64,000 nt of DNA, from positions 1-64,000 of the forward strand of contig JAQTTZ010000009.1 in assembly GCA_028710485.1 (NCBI GenBank), written 5' to 3'. This DNA is from Bacteriovorax sp. Its GTDB lineage: Bacteria; Bdellovibrionota; Bacteriovoracia; Bacteriovoracales; Bacteriovoracaceae. Shown piece by piece: positions 1 to 8,574 of this stretch. The translations under genes were made by a program, and so were the position numbers. Below the pieces are notes generated by a model. It ran no database searches and was not told the origin of the DNA. It saw only the letters and a list, made by a program, of their open reading frames with translations. Position 1 is the first letter of the stretch, and each line of letters opens with the position of its first letter.

Positions 1-210
1 GACTTTCCGGATTCAAAATTTAAGCGACCAAGTAATGCTAAAATTATTTGGTTCCAGGAAGAATTATTGAAAAGAGGATACATCTGCACGACAAGAACCA
101 CAAAGGGCCAGGATATCCTGGCCGCTTGTGGACAATTAAAATCTGAATACGAAAAATTAAATTTATGGGATCAACGCGAGGCCCTTACGAGTCGTCTGGA
201 ATCCTTCTAA
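1..210 (+). CDS. rlmN: RlmN/Cfr-family rRNA/tRNA methyltransferase, C-terminal end (partial)
   Basis: Only the last 69 codons are present; the gene begins before the window. The fragment ends with the pattern T-R-x-T-x-G-x-DI-x-AACGQL, which is the hallmark of the RlmN C-terminus. In that family the cysteine of AACGQL (residue 43 of this fragment) is the methylated, catalytic one, and the enzyme is a radical-SAM protein that methylates C2 of A2503 in 23S rRNA and A37 of some tRNAs. The radical-SAM CxxxCxxC motif would lie upstream and cannot be seen. The call rests on the tail alone. Confidence 0.8.
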   Translation, partial: DFPDSKFKRPSNAKIIWFQEELLKRGYICTTRTTKGQDILAACGQLKSEYEKLNLWDQREALTSRLESF

Positions 211-222
211 ATTAAAACTAAT

Positions 223-555
223 TTAGTAAGCTGAATCAAGCTTGTTTCTGTAAAGCCAAGGCTTAGGCTCGACTTTATCTTCCGCTTTTTCTTCAACTTC
301 TACTTCTTTTTTCTTTTCTTTAGCGACTACAGAAGAAGGTTCACGGTCGGATGAATCTTTTTCTGAGGCAATTTGTCGGTCGGTTTTCGCGGCCCCTTCA
401 ACTTTATATTCTTCGTTGAATTCTGCCGTCTGCGTCTCTTTGTTTGACGGAGCTGTTTCTTTGAACCCCAAATTTGGTGATTTGTAATCGGCAGCAAAGG
501 CCACTGTGCAAACACCTAATGAGAGTACTGCGAGAGAGAGTATTTTCGTTTTCAT
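223..555 (-). CDS. Small secreted Lys/Glu-rich protein, function unknown
   Basis: The 110-residue product begins with a clear Sec signal peptide (MKTK, hydrophobic core, VAFA cleavage near residue 21). The mature part is low-complexity and charged, with a run of Lys/Glu/Val around residues 78-98 and a C-terminal patch containing KPWLYRNKLDSAY. No domain is recognised. It is transcribed away from sppA. Its upstream region carries a sigma-28-like promoter and three TATCGG repeats, so co-expression with motility genes is possible. A disordered periplasmic linker or surface peptide would fit, but that is inference. Confidence 0.7.
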   Translation of the reverse strand: MKTKILSLAVLSLGVCTVAFAADYKSPNLGFKETAPSNKETQTAEFNEEYKVEGAAKTDRQIASEKDSSDREPSSVVAKEKKKEVEVEEKAEDKVEPKPWLYRNKLDSAY

Positions 556-610
556 GATTCACCCCTTACCCGATCCTATCGGTTTCTAACTGCCTATCGG
601 TTCTTTCTGC

Positions 611-638
611 TTATCGGATTAATGTTTAAAAAACTTGA
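611..638 (-). promoter_or_regulatory. Possible sigma-28 (FliA) promoter for the 223-555 gene
   Basis: On the minus strand TCAAGTTT (one mismatch to the FliA -35 TAAAGTTT) is followed after 12 nt by TCCGATAA (one mismatch to the -10 GCCGATAA). The family optimum spacing is 11. Two further CCGATA copies lie downstream at plus-strand 594-600 and 576-582, spaced 17-18 bp. Confidence 0.45.
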
Positions 639-686
639 GAAGTCTGCTCGGTTTATTTTAAAGATTGTTTACGTAAGCTCATGTTT

Positions 687-716
687 TTGAGACTATAGAA
701 AAGATTTAAATATAGG
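687..716 (+). promoter_or_regulatory. Possible sigma-70-type promoter of sppA
   Basis: TTGAGA (687-692), an 18-nt spacer and TATAGG (711-716) lie just upstream of the GGAG ribosome-binding site (731-734) and the GTG start at 740. The match is moderate. Confidence 0.35.
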
Positions 717-739
717 TATTTTCAAAAAATGGAGTTTTT

Positions 740-1654
740 GTGACCGCTTCTAAAAATAGCAAGGCTTTGTTCGGCGTCTTCGCGATGGTATTTGTCTTTT
801 TTGTCATCCTCGTTCTCTTTGCGTTTTATACAATGAATGCATTCAATGAAACTTCCAGTGCAGAAAAAAATGCAAACCGTGCTCATATCGCAGTTGTCGA
901 AGTTGAAGGGGTCATCATGGACTCTAAAGATACAATCGACCTGTTGCAAACTGCTGAAGATGATAAACAAATCGAAGCCATCATTCTTAGAGTTAATTCT
1001 CCAGGTGGAGCAGTTGGACCTACTCAAGAAATTTACGAAGAGATCGGGCGGATTGATAAGAAAAAACCAATTTATGCCTCATTTGCAGGAATTGCTGCCA
1101 GCGGTGGATACTATATCGGAGCAGCTACTAGAAAAATTTGGGCAAGCCCAGGAACGCTCACTGGATCTATCGGGGTTATCATGGAGTTCATGGACCTTTC
1201 AAAATTATATGAGTTTGCAAAGGTTTCTCCTCACACGGTAAAGGCCGGACGTTATAAAGACGCAGGAAATCCGAGCCGCGCACTTACTCCAGAAGAATCG
1301 GACATGATGAATAAATTAATTGCAGGAGTTCATCAGCAATTTATTGACGACATTATGAAAAAGCGCGGAGATAGAATCAAAGGCGATATTAAAGAGATTG
1401 CTCAAGGACAAATTTTTTCTGGTGAGAGTGCAAAGACCAATGGACTGGTCGATGAAATGGGAAGTTTGTGGACAGCGGGGCGTGCGATTCACAAAACGCT
1501 TAAAACCAAAGATGAATTTGCTTTGAAATTTATGAAAAAAAAGAAACATTTAGGATGGCTAGATTTGATGGGTTCATTGGATGAAAACATCTCAAAGCTT
1601 AGTATTAATAATCTTATCCATAATGATAAGAGCATGCTTCTTATGTTTAGGTAA
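740..1654 (+). CDS. sppA: Signal peptide peptidase SppA (36K type)
   Basis: The 304-residue, single-domain protein has one N-terminal membrane anchor (about residues 10-32) and an S49 serine protease domain facing the periplasm. SppA cleaves remnant signal peptides in the membrane. The Ser/Lys dyad of the family is visible: Ser121 in AASGGYYIG and Lys173 in VKAGRYKDAG. The length matches the short 36K form, not the duplicated 67K form of E. coli. GTG is chosen as start because GGAG lies 5 nt upstream. The stop is followed after 2 nt by lapB, so the two are probably co-transcribed. Confidence 0.93.
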   Translation: MTASKNSKALFGVFAMVFVFFVILVLFAFYTMNAFNETSSAEKNANRAHIAVVEVEGVIMDSKDTIDLLQTAEDDKQIEAIILRVNSPGGAVGPTQEIYEEIGRIDKKKPIYASFAGIAASGGYYIGAATRKIWASPGTLTGSIGVIMEFMDLSKLYEFAKVSPHTVKAGRYKDAGNPSRALTPEESDMMNKLIAGVHQQFIDDIMKKRGDRIKGDIKEIAQGQIFSGESAKTNGLVDEMGSLWTAGRAIHKTLKTKDEFALKFMKKKKHLGWLDLMGSLDENISKLSINNLIHNDKSMLLMFR

Positions 1655-1656
1655 TA

Positions 1657-2889
1657 ATGGAAATTTATCTCACTTGGGTTTCTGAGCATTTATTAGCAGT
1701 AGTTGCTACCGCCATTACCATGGTGTTGGTTTACCATTACTTAATAGAAAAAGAGACGGGAGCGAAATTATCAAAGCGCTATCGCAATTCTATTTTTGAA
1801 GCGCAGTCAAAAATCTTTTTGAATGCGACTCAATACCTGATTTCCGGAAACAAAGATCTAGCCATTAAAGAATTCCTAAGTGCCGTGGATATCAATCGTG
1901 AAACCATTGAAACCTATTTTGCTTTAGGTGGACTATTTCGCAGTAATGGTGAAATTGAAAAAGCGATCAGTATTCATCGATCTCTTATTGCTCGTGAAAA
2001 TATTTCAGAAGCTCACCGTTTAAGAGCATTAAAAGAGCTGGCGGTGGATTTTGATAAAGGTGGTTTTGTTGATAAGGCCATTGAAACTTATAAAGACGTT
2101 TTAAAAATTAACCGCGATCAATTTGAAGTTATTCAGGCCCTGTGCCGGATCTATGAAGACATAGAAGATTGGGACCAAGCTTATAATTACCGCATAATGC
2201 TCTCTAAAGTTGGGCATCAAAATCAAGCGGAAACTATTTCACATATATTAGTTCAAAAAGCGAAACAGTATTTTGAGCGTGGCGACTTTAAAAAATGTGA
2301 AGAAGACTTAGAAGATGCTTTTAAGTTTGCTCCTTCTGTTTCGGCTAAGATTTTGCGGTTAAAGCTTTATTTGGTCAGTGGGGATTTAGAGCAGGCAAAA
2401 TTTCTTCTTTTAGAAATTCTTAAAGAGCATCCGATGTATGCTTCATTTATTTTTGTTTCAATCGGGGAAGACTTTGAATCCAATGATCAAGAATTGAAAA
2501 AAACTTATCAAGGTCGCCTTGAAATCTTAAGAAAATATTTCTTGGAAATGAACGATAAAGATTTAGTTAGTTCGGCTTCTGTTGTTCTTTCAAAAGTCCG
2601 TCTCTTAAAAGAGTCGGGAATGATTGAAAGTGCTTTTGATCTACTAAAAGAATGGATGGATCAAAATAAAAATTCTTCTGAAGTAATGAAAGTGGAATAC
2701 ATTAAACTTTTAATTGAACTCCAGAAAAAAGACGAAGCCCTGGCCCAGACCAAAGGATTACTGGAAAATCTTCATCAAACATTAGCTAAACATTATTGCC
2801 GTCAATGCGGCTATAACTCCGATAGTATTTTTTGGCGTTGTCCCCAATGCCATGAATGGGAAACAATTCAATTTAGATGGAAGGTCTGA
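1657..2889 (+). CDS. lapB: LapB/YciM-like TPR protein with rubredoxin-type metal-binding tail
   Basis: The 410-residue product has an N-terminal transmembrane anchor (about residues 10-27), a cytoplasmic array of TPR-like helical repeats (about 45-365), and a C-terminal zinc/iron knuckle with Cys381, Cys384, Cys395 and Cys398. This order and length are those of LapB, which with FtsH controls LpxC and so lipopolysaccharide synthesis. The tail pattern CRxCGY...WxCPxC is diagnostic. It starts 2 nt after sppA and overlaps the next gene by one base (TGATG), so it sits in the middle of an operon. Confidence 0.88.
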   Translation: MEIYLTWVSEHLLAVVATAITMVLVYHYLIEKETGAKLSKRYRNSIFEAQSKIFLNATQYLISGNKDLAIKEFLSAVDINRETIETYFALGGLFRSNGEIEKAISIHRSLIARENISEAHRLRALKELAVDFDKGGFVDKAIETYKDVLKINRDQFEVIQALCRIYEDIEDWDQAYNYRIMLSKVGHQNQAETISHILVQKAKQYFERGDFKKCEEDLEDAFKFAPSVSAKILRLKLYLVSGDLEQAKFLLLEILKEHPMYASFIFVSIGEDFESNDQELKKTYQGRLEILRKYFLEMNDKDLVSSASVVLSKVRLLKESGMIESAFDLLKEWMDQNKNSSEVMKVEYIKLLIELQKKDEALAQTKGLLENLHQTLAKHYCRQCGYNSDSIFWRCPQCHEWETIQFRWKV

Positions 2890-3335
2890 TGAGTAAGCTA
2901 CTCTTTTTCATCATATTAATATTTACAGAAGCTTTTGCCGCTGATCTTCCAGCTGCGTCTTCTACGTCCATGAAAAAAACTTTCATTGGGATCAAATATT
3001 TTTCAGAAATAATGGGTAATGTTCATCAAAATCCCTCGCGCTACTCTCAAGTTCTAACTACCATTAGTTGCAACCATCCTGTCAAAGTGATGAAAGAGAC
3101 TTCTAAAGATGGAAAAGATTTTGTTCTTTATGGTGAAGACAAGTGGAACCTGGTTACTGTCGGCCCCTACGAGGGATATGTCATGGCCGATTATTTAACA
3201 GATAAAAAAAATGTCTGCTTTGAAGAAGAATACTCCAAATTTTTTGATGGGCTTAATTTAGATATTAACGACCTCTATTATTGGGCGAGACTTTACGATC
3301 AATACGTCCAAGGGAAGTCAAAGGTTCGCCAATGA
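2889..3335 (+). CDS. Secreted protein with bacterial SH3-like domain
   Basis: I place the start at ATG 2889, overlapping the lapB stop, because GGAAGG lies just upstream and it gives a clean signal peptide (MSKLLFFIILIFTEAFA). An earlier in-frame ATG at 2877 would sit inside lapB. The mature protein of about 130 residues resembles a bacterial SH3 domain: a GNVHxNPSxxSxV strand near the start, then a Trp-Asn-x-Val and GYVMADYL segment. Such domains bind cell wall or ligands in the periplasm. Exact function is unknown. Its stop overlaps the next ATG. Confidence 0.72.
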   Translation: MSKLLFFIILIFTEAFAADLPAASSTSMKKTFIGIKYFSEIMGNVHQNPSRYSQVLTTISCNHPVKVMKETSKDGKDFVLYGEDKWNLVTVGPYEGYVMADYLTDKKNVCFEEEYSKFFDGLNLDINDLYYWARLYDQYVQGKSKVRQ

Positions 3336-4204
3336 TTACAGCAAAATTATTTTTATTGCTAGGTCTAATGCTTTTCGGTACGGGCAAACTTCAGGCCGAA
3401 GAAGAGTCTAAGGATCTGTTAGATTTTTCTTCCATAAAAGACATCATTAAAAAAGATGGACTTGAAGGCGAACTCAAAAAGAAACAAGACGAAAAAAGAA
3501 AATATCTCGATGATAAAAAACTTAAAGATATGAAGCGCTTTAATGTTCCCAACCAAGATGTCTTTTGGAGTTTTTTTTCCGAACTATGGTTGGTGAAGAA
3601 TGCAACTATCTTAAAATGGGATATTCATAAGCCTGATTTTGAATTGGAAAAATCTTTTACTGCTTTTCTTGAAAGCCAAGGTCACTACGAGAAAAAAATT
3701 AAAATTCTATTGCTGGACTCGGCTGAAATCGTTCACGCTGCCCTTCCTACCAACTCAGATGAGTATATCTTCATTCTTTCACTCCCATTTATCAGAACCT
3801 TGGATTTATCAAAAGTTGAAATCTCGTTGCTTTTATTTGAAGACTTTATCAGGGTAAAAAAAGGATACTTTAAAAATTATATTTTAGATAAAGACCTTGA
3901 AAGTTTTTTGGGATCAAATTTTAGCGGAAAACAATTTGATAAAAAAATGATAGACACTCATTTAAAAAAATACAATCAGGTTTTATTTGAGAAAGGTTTT
4001 AGTTTTCAAGAACAATTTGAGACCACTAAAGAAATTGATCTTCTATTGAAGAGTGATCTTAAAATATGGAATACATACTTAACTCTGCTGGAAAAAATCG
4101 ATACACTTACCAAGAATAATTCTCTTTATAAAAAATACAGTCAAATATATCCTTCGCCTGAATTGCAGCTCAACTGGTTGAAACCCAAAAATACAATACT
4201 CTAA
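3332..4204 (+). CDS. Secreted protein of unknown function
   Basis: The product is 290 residues if translation begins at ATG 3332, which overlaps the previous stop codon (ATGA) and has AAGG 7 nt upstream. An in-frame ATG at 3281 would overlap the previous gene by 55 bp and bury the signal peptide, so I reject it. A signal peptide (MITAKLFLLLGLMLFGTGKLQA) is followed by a lysine-rich region and a mostly helical body with several Phe/Leu-rich segments. No family is recognised. It appears translationally coupled on both sides. Confidence 0.7.
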   Translation: MITAKLFLLLGLMLFGTGKLQAEEESKDLLDFSSIKDIIKKDGLEGELKKKQDEKRKYLDDKKLKDMKRFNVPNQDVFWSFFSELWLVKNATILKWDIHKPDFELEKSFTAFLESQGHYEKKIKILLLDSAEIVHAALPTNSDEYIFILSLPFIRTLDLSKVEISLLLFEDFIRVKKGYFKNYILDKDLESFLGSNFSGKQFDKKMIDTHLKKYNQVLFEKGFSFQEQFETTKEIDLLLKSDLKIWNTYLTLLEKIDTLTKNNSLYKKYSQIYPSPELQLNWLKPKNTIL

Positions 4205-5064
4205 TGGAATTAAGAAAAAAAATTAATGAAGTTATTGATTTTTTTGATGCTCCACTTGGGTCTCAAATTAAATACTATACACTTTTCTGCTTTGTTCTTT
4301 GGAGTCTTCATCTTATTTTAATCTCTCTGATCTCTTATTTTCACTTGCTTCTTAATCACAATATCCGAACAATCGGGGACTGGATTGGGGATAGAGGCTG
4401 GGCCTTAATCATCATTTCTAAAGTACTTGTTTTTTACCTGGCCTTGCAGTTTATCCGCTTAAAGAGCAAAAAAATAAACTTAGTACGAAGCTATTTTAGA
4501 AATAGTATTCAATTGCCTAGAAAAGAAGTGATCGTGTCTTTGTTTTTTTTAATTATAGGTTTAATGGGTCTAGGAAGAATCACTCTTAATCACACATTAA
4601 TTTTTGAAATAGATCGCATGCTACTCTCAGTGGTGGGAACTTTTGTATTCTTTAGCGTGGATTATGCACTCTTAATCGTTCTGGAAATTTTCTTTCCTTT
4701 GGAATCAGTAATAGATAAAAATCGAAAGCTTTTCCTCTTTCCTCTTCTGTTTTATTATTTCACTTACGCAACTTTTATTTATGAACAAACCGTAAGCTTC
4801 AGACTTTATGCATTCTTCTTCCTTCTTTTGTATTTAGGAGAGTGGAGAAGACGCAATTGGACACTTCCGTTACTTTTTCTGTTGGCATTTATCATTCCGA
4901 GCTACGCTCTTCTTGGACTCGATCCGGTTTGGAATTCAAGTTATGCCTTTTTCACCGTCACGAACGTAATCTCGGGTTTCTCAATATTCATTTTGATTGG
5001 GTTTGCCATCGCCTATCTTCATCGAACTCAACGAAACAAACCAGAGTATATTTATCGGGATTAA
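4204..5064 (+). CDS. Polytopic membrane protein, function unknown
   Basis: The 286-residue product has about eight hydrophobic segments (roughly 24-48, 65-85, 108-126, 137-160, 175-195, 199-213, 221-240 and 250-272) and a basic C-terminus. No transporter signature is recognised. Its ATG overlaps the previous stop by one base, making it the last gene of the run that begins with sppA. A role alongside the two preceding secreted proteins in the envelope is the simplest reading, but it is only an inference from position. Confidence 0.7.
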   Translation: MELRKKINEVIDFFDAPLGSQIKYYTLFCFVLWSLHLILISLISYFHLLLNHNIRTIGDWIGDRGWALIIISKVLVFYLALQFIRLKSKKINLVRSYFRNSIQLPRKEVIVSLFFLIIGLMGLGRITLNHTLIFEIDRMLLSVVGTFVFFSVDYALLIVLEIFFPLESVIDKNRKLFLFPLLFYYFTYATFIYEQTVSFRLYAFFFLLLYLGEWRRRNWTLPLLFLLAFIIPSYALLGLDPVWNSSYAFFTVTNVISGFSIFILIGFAIAYLHRTQRNKPEYIYRD

Positions 5065-5115
5065 GTATAATAAAGCCTCGATTTATCTTAAAAATCTATG
5101 AAAGATTGTCTATGA

Positions 5116-5144
5116 TTGTATCAAGTTAAAAAAACTTATATAAA
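5116..5144 (+). promoter_or_regulatory. Promoter of the tol operon
   Basis: TTGTAT (5116-5121), a 17-nt spacer and TATAAA (5139-5144) precede tolQ. The spacer contains the inverted repeat AGTT-AAAAAA-ACTT. An AGGAG ribosome-binding site at 5160-5164 serves the GTG start. Confidence 0.55.
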
Positions 5145-5171
5145 ATCGCTTATCTTAGCAGGAGAAAATCT

Positions 5172-5867
5172 GTGCATTCAGCAAATTTGGATATCTTTAA
5201 ACTCATTTTGCAATCAGGAGTTGTCGTAAAATTAGTCTTAGGTTTATTGATACTAGCTTCAGTATTTTCTTGGGCCATTATTTTTAAAAAGCGTAAATTA
5301 TTTAAAGAAGTCGAAGCTAACAACGAAAAATTTTATGAAATCTACCGGAATTCTGAAAATTTAAAAGATGTACTACTTAAAAGTGAAATGCTCCCTTTTT
5401 CTCCCTACAAAGCACTCTTCATCAATGGCTATGCCGAATTAGTAAAAATTAGAGAAGCCTATACCGGTCAGCACAAAAGCGGATTGGCCTTTCACTTCCA
5501 AAATTTTGGATTGGGAATTCTAGAGCGCGGCCTAAAAAAAGGTGTGAATGAATCCAATGCTGAGTTGGGTGGACTTCTTTCAACCTTGGCTTCAATTGGA
5601 TCAGTGGCCCCATTCATTGGATTATTTGGAACCGTTTGGGGAATTATTGATGCATTCTCCGGATTAGCTGGCGGTGGGGGATCAATTGATGCCGTAGCCC
5701 CTGGTATTGCAGAAGCACTTATAACAACGGCCATAGGTTTAGCGGCCGCTATTCCAGCAGTATGGTTTTATAACTATTTCAACAACCAAAACGATAAAGT
5801 AAATTCTGATATGGAATCCTTCGGTCAAGACTTCTTGAATGTTGTTGAACGTTCTATCGTCGAATAA
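5172..5867 (+). CDS. tolQ: TolQ, proton-channel subunit of the Tol system
   Basis: The 231-residue MotA/TolQ/ExbB-family protein has a first membrane helix near residues 15-37, a cytoplasmic loop, and two C-terminal helices around 130-155 and 175-200 with the family pattern GTVWGIIDAF followed by EALITTAIGLAAAIPA. With TolR it converts proton-motive force into movement of TolA, pulling in the outer membrane at division. The GTG start has AGGAG 7 nt upstream. ExbB is the alternative, but the tolR-tolA-tolB order that follows decides for TolQ. Confidence 0.92.
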   Translation: MHSANLDIFKLILQSGVVVKLVLGLLILASVFSWAIIFKKRKLFKEVEANNEKFYEIYRNSENLKDVLLKSEMLPFSPYKALFINGYAELVKIREAYTGQHKSGLAFHFQNFGLGILERGLKKGVNESNAELGGLLSTLASIGSVAPFIGLFGTVWGIIDAFSGLAGGGGSIDAVAPGIAEALITTAIGLAAAIPAVWFYNYFNNQNDKVNSDMESFGQDFLNVVERSIVE

Positions 5868-5878
5868 GCGGAGGGGAT

Positions 5879-6295
5879 ATGGCCTTTAATACTGGAAAAA
5901 AGAAAGGAGCGATTTCCGATATCAACGTTACACCGTTAGTTGATGTCATGCTCGTTCTACTTATTATTTTTATGGTGACTGCGCCCTTGATGTTAAATGG
6001 AATAAAATTGGATCTTCCAAAGACCCGCGAAGTGAATCCTATTAATTTAAGTGCAACTCAGGTTATTCTTTCTTTTAGCAGGAGCGAAGATTATTTTCTT
6101 GGAAAAGATAAAATATTGGCCAATGAAATTATTCCTGAAATTAAGAAACAGTTTAAAAGTAATAAGACCGAAACGCTTTTCCTTCGTGCTGACTTTAATT
6201 TGCCTTACGGAAAAGTTGCGAGACTGATGTCTTTTTTAAAGCGTGGTGGGATTCATCAAATCTCGCTGGTGACAGTGACAGAAGATAAGGATTAA
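5879..6295 (+). CDS. tolR: TolR, Tol energy-coupling protein
   Basis: This 138-residue protein has the ExbD/TolR layout: a short cytoplasmic N-terminus, one membrane helix (about 19-41) and a periplasmic domain. The segment SDINVTPLVDVMLVLLIIF contains the conserved membrane aspartate (Asp22) through which protons move. Its start lies 11 nt after the tolQ stop, preceded by GGAGG. It is the stator partner of TolQ. Confidence 0.92.
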   Translation: MAFNTGKKKGAISDINVTPLVDVMLVLLIIFMVTAPLMLNGIKLDLPKTREVNPINLSATQVILSFSRSEDYFLGKDKILANEIIPEIKKQFKSNKTETLFLRADFNLPYGKVARLMSFLKRGGIHQISLVTVTEDKD

Positions 6296-6308
6296 TGACA
6301 AAAGTACA

Positions 6309-7166
6309 ATGAAACAACAACTTGAGTATACATTCCGAGGAAAAACATTTCCGTTTTATTTACGGCGATCGACCTATATTCATATTGCTCTTTTTTCACT
6401 TACTTTAATTGGTGGGAAAATTGTCTTTGAACAACAGGAAAAATTGCGCGAAAAAAATATGGAGCTAGTTCAGGCTTCAGTACGCGTGGACATGGTCGCC
6501 ATGCCAAAATATACTTTGAATGAATTAAAAAATCTTTCAAGTGGTGTGGAAGAAGCAAAGAAAGAACAGTCAACTCCCGAGCCTGTAAAACTTGAACCCA
6601 AAGTTGAACCTAAAATAGAACCCAAGGTTGAACCAAAGCCAGGGCCCAAAGAAGAAAAAGCTGATACCTCCCCAACTTTTGAAGAGGCCAATAAATTAAA
6701 ACGTCAGAGTTTTAAAAGTTTGCTTAAACAAATCGGAAATAAGAAAATCACGAGCTCAGGTAATCAAAAAGCTGACAAAGGCCTTTACGGTGAAAAGTCG
6801 ACGGATTTAAAAAATTTGGTGGTGGCCGGAAATAAATTAAGTAAAGGCGTTCAAATGTACGGTGGCGGAAATTCCGGCGACATGACGGCTTATCAGGTTT
6901 ATGTAGCAAGGCTTCCGGATCTTGTTCGTCCTCATTTTAAACTGCCAAGCTTTTTGAAAGAAAAAAAATTAAACTGCAGAGTGCGTGTTTGGGTTGCTTC
7001 TGATGGTGAAGTTACTCGCACAGAAGTGTATCAATCAAGTGGCGATAGTGAATATGATCAGCGAGCAGTTGAGGCCGTAAGGGCATCTTCTCCATTTCCA
7101 AGACTATCTGAAGAATTTGTAAAACGTGGCCTTAATGGCGACATAGCTTTAGGATTCCCTTTATGA
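6309..7166 (+). CDS. tolA: TolA-like protein with TonB-type C-terminal domain
   Basis: The 285-residue protein has one N-terminal membrane helix (about residues 22-42), a periplasmic linker with tandem EPKVEPK-type repeats (about 95-118), and a C-terminal domain from about 195 that looks like TonB_C/TolA_C (V-W-V-A-S-D-G-E-V, then Q-S-S-G-D-S-x-Y-D-x-R-A-V-E-A-V). By position and architecture it is the TolA rod that spans the periplasm. The repeat linker is shorter and more Pro/Lys-rich than the long Ala/Lys/Glu helix of enterobacterial TolA. Its stop overlaps the tolB start. Confidence 0.85.
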   Translation: MKQQLEYTFRGKTFPFYLRRSTYIHIALFSLTLIGGKIVFEQQEKLREKNMELVQASVRVDMVAMPKYTLNELKNLSSGVEEAKKEQSTPEPVKLEPKVEPKIEPKVEPKPGPKEEKADTSPTFEEANKLKRQSFKSLLKQIGNKKITSSGNQKADKGLYGEKSTDLKNLVVAGNKLSKGVQMYGGGNSGDMTAYQVYVARLPDLVRPHFKLPSFLKEKKLNCRVRVWVASDGEVTRTEVYQSSGDSEYDQRAVEAVRASSPFPRLSEEFVKRGLNGDIALGFPL

Positions 7167-8497
7167 AAAATCTTATTTTATTTGTTTTTCTTTTTTCAGT
7201 TCAAGCTTTCGGGCAAGACGATAACATAACAGTAGTAGCAGTCGGTGAGGCTACTCTTGAAAAAGACAAAATGGTCATTCAGGATCCTTATATCCAAGGC
7301 GCTGTTACCTCTGGTCAAAAAGCGGCAGCATCAGATTTAGTAAAACTTCTAAGAAACGATTTTAGTTTTTACCAAAAGAAATTTTTTCTAGTTGAATCTG
7401 CTCCCAATAATACCAATTTTCGTCCACCTACTAATTATGATTACTGGAGTGGTAAAAGTGTGCGCTTTCTCGGAACTGTAAGTGCAGAAAAAAGTGGAGA
7501 GAATTTAAAAATTACAGTCGCCTTTGAAGACATTAAAAGCCGCAAGCAAGTTTTCAATGCCACAACGACTACCAGTATTTTAAATCTAAGAAAAAATGGC
7601 CACGAAATGGCCAATAATATCTATAAGCAAATAATAGGAAAGGATTCGATTTTTAAATCGAAAATTGTTTTCATCTCTGACCGAAATACCAGAGGGGCAA
7701 AAACGATTAAAGAAGTTTATATGATGGACTTCGATGGGAAGAACGTCACTCAGATTACAAGTCACGGAGGAATTGCAATTTCTCCTTCTATGTCTCAAGA
7801 CGGACATCATCTGGTTTACTCACTTATTTTAAACTCAAGTGGCAAACGCAATAACAACCTGTATATGATGGATTTAAGAACTAAAGAGTCTCATGTCATT
7901 TCTTCTAAAGACGGGATTAACTCTGGAGCTATTTTTCTTCCAGGCGGAAAGAGTATTGCTTTAACTCTTACTGTTTCAGGAAATGCAGAAATTTATGAAA
8001 TGGACTTAGACGGTAAAAACCTCAGACGAATCACCAATCATTTCGCTTCAGATGTAGATCCTTCTGTTACCTATGATGGAAAACTAATGACATTTTTATC
8101 TGATAGAGCAGGTAAGGCCATGATCTACACCATGGATCCTAGTGGTGAAGAAAAAAATGTAAAACGTATCAGCTTCGTAGGCCAGTTCAATGCGACACCG
8201 CGCTTTTCCCCAGATGGCAAAGAGATTGTTTTTTCTTCGTGGCTGGATAACTCTTTTGACATCTTTAAAATTGGCTCTGATGGTTCGGGGCTCTCGCGCC
8301 TGACAAAGGATTTTGGTTCAAATGAAGACCCTAGTTTCTCCAACGATGGAGAGTTTATCGCCTTCACCAGCCAAAGAGTCATCTCACGAGTTAAGGCCGA
8401 TCAAAATATCTACATAATGGACCGGGACGGCGGGATTTTAGGGGCCGTTACTCAAGGTTTCGGAAACTGTATAAGCCCTAGATGGTATAACTTCTAG
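7163..8497 (+). CDS. tolB: TolB, periplasmic beta-propeller
   Basis: The 444-residue product starts with a signal peptide (cleavage after QAFG, about residue 17), then an alpha/beta N-domain (about 20-150) and a six-bladed propeller of PD40 repeats (about 170-444) with recurring SPDGK / YxMDxDG motifs. TolB links Pal and other outer-membrane partners to TolA. It overlaps tolA by 4 bp. Unusually, no pal gene follows: the next gene is a regulator on its own promoter, so Pal must be encoded elsewhere. Confidence 0.92.
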   Translation: MKNLILFVFLFSVQAFGQDDNITVVAVGEATLEKDKMVIQDPYIQGAVTSGQKAAASDLVKLLRNDFSFYQKKFFLVESAPNNTNFRPPTNYDYWSGKSVRFLGTVSAEKSGENLKITVAFEDIKSRKQVFNATTTTSILNLRKNGHEMANNIYKQIIGKDSIFKSKIVFISDRNTRGAKTIKEVYMMDFDGKNVTQITSHGGIAISPSMSQDGHHLVYSLILNSSGKRNNNLYMMDLRTKESHVISSKDGINSGAIFLPGGKSIALTLTVSGNAEIYEMDLDGKNLRRITNHFASDVDPSVTYDGKLMTFLSDRAGKAMIYTMDPSGEEKNVKRISFVGQFNATPRFSPDGKEIVFSSWLDNSFDIFKIGSDGSGLSRLTKDFGSNEDPSFSNDGEFIAFTSQRVISRVKADQNIYIMDRDGGILGAVTQGFGNCISPRWYNF

Positions 8498-8545
8498 TAA
8501 TCACGAATATAGCGCTTTTTTTTTAGACAACCGAGCATTTTAGTC

Positions 8546-8574
8546 TTGTAAAATATTCAGACGCACTGTATTAT
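8546..8574 (+). promoter_or_regulatory. Promoter of the GAF/AAA+ regulator gene
   Basis: TTGTAA (8546-8551), a 17-nt spacer and TATTAT (8569-8574) lie 54 nt before the start codon. The same hexamers with the same spacer occur before the small gene at 10233. Confidence 0.5.

Noticed and set aside
837-1241. 134-codon plus-strand frame inside sppA
   Set aside because: Shadow frame; the SppA catalytic residues and length fix the true frame.
2877-3335. Longer start for the SH3 protein at ATG 2877
   Set aside because: It adds four residues before the signal peptide and lies inside lapB; ATG 2889 overlaps the lapB stop and is better spaced from GGAAGG.
5172-6295. ExbB/ExbD naming for the proton channel genes
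   Set aside because: tolA and tolB follow directly, so TolQ/TolR is the better call.
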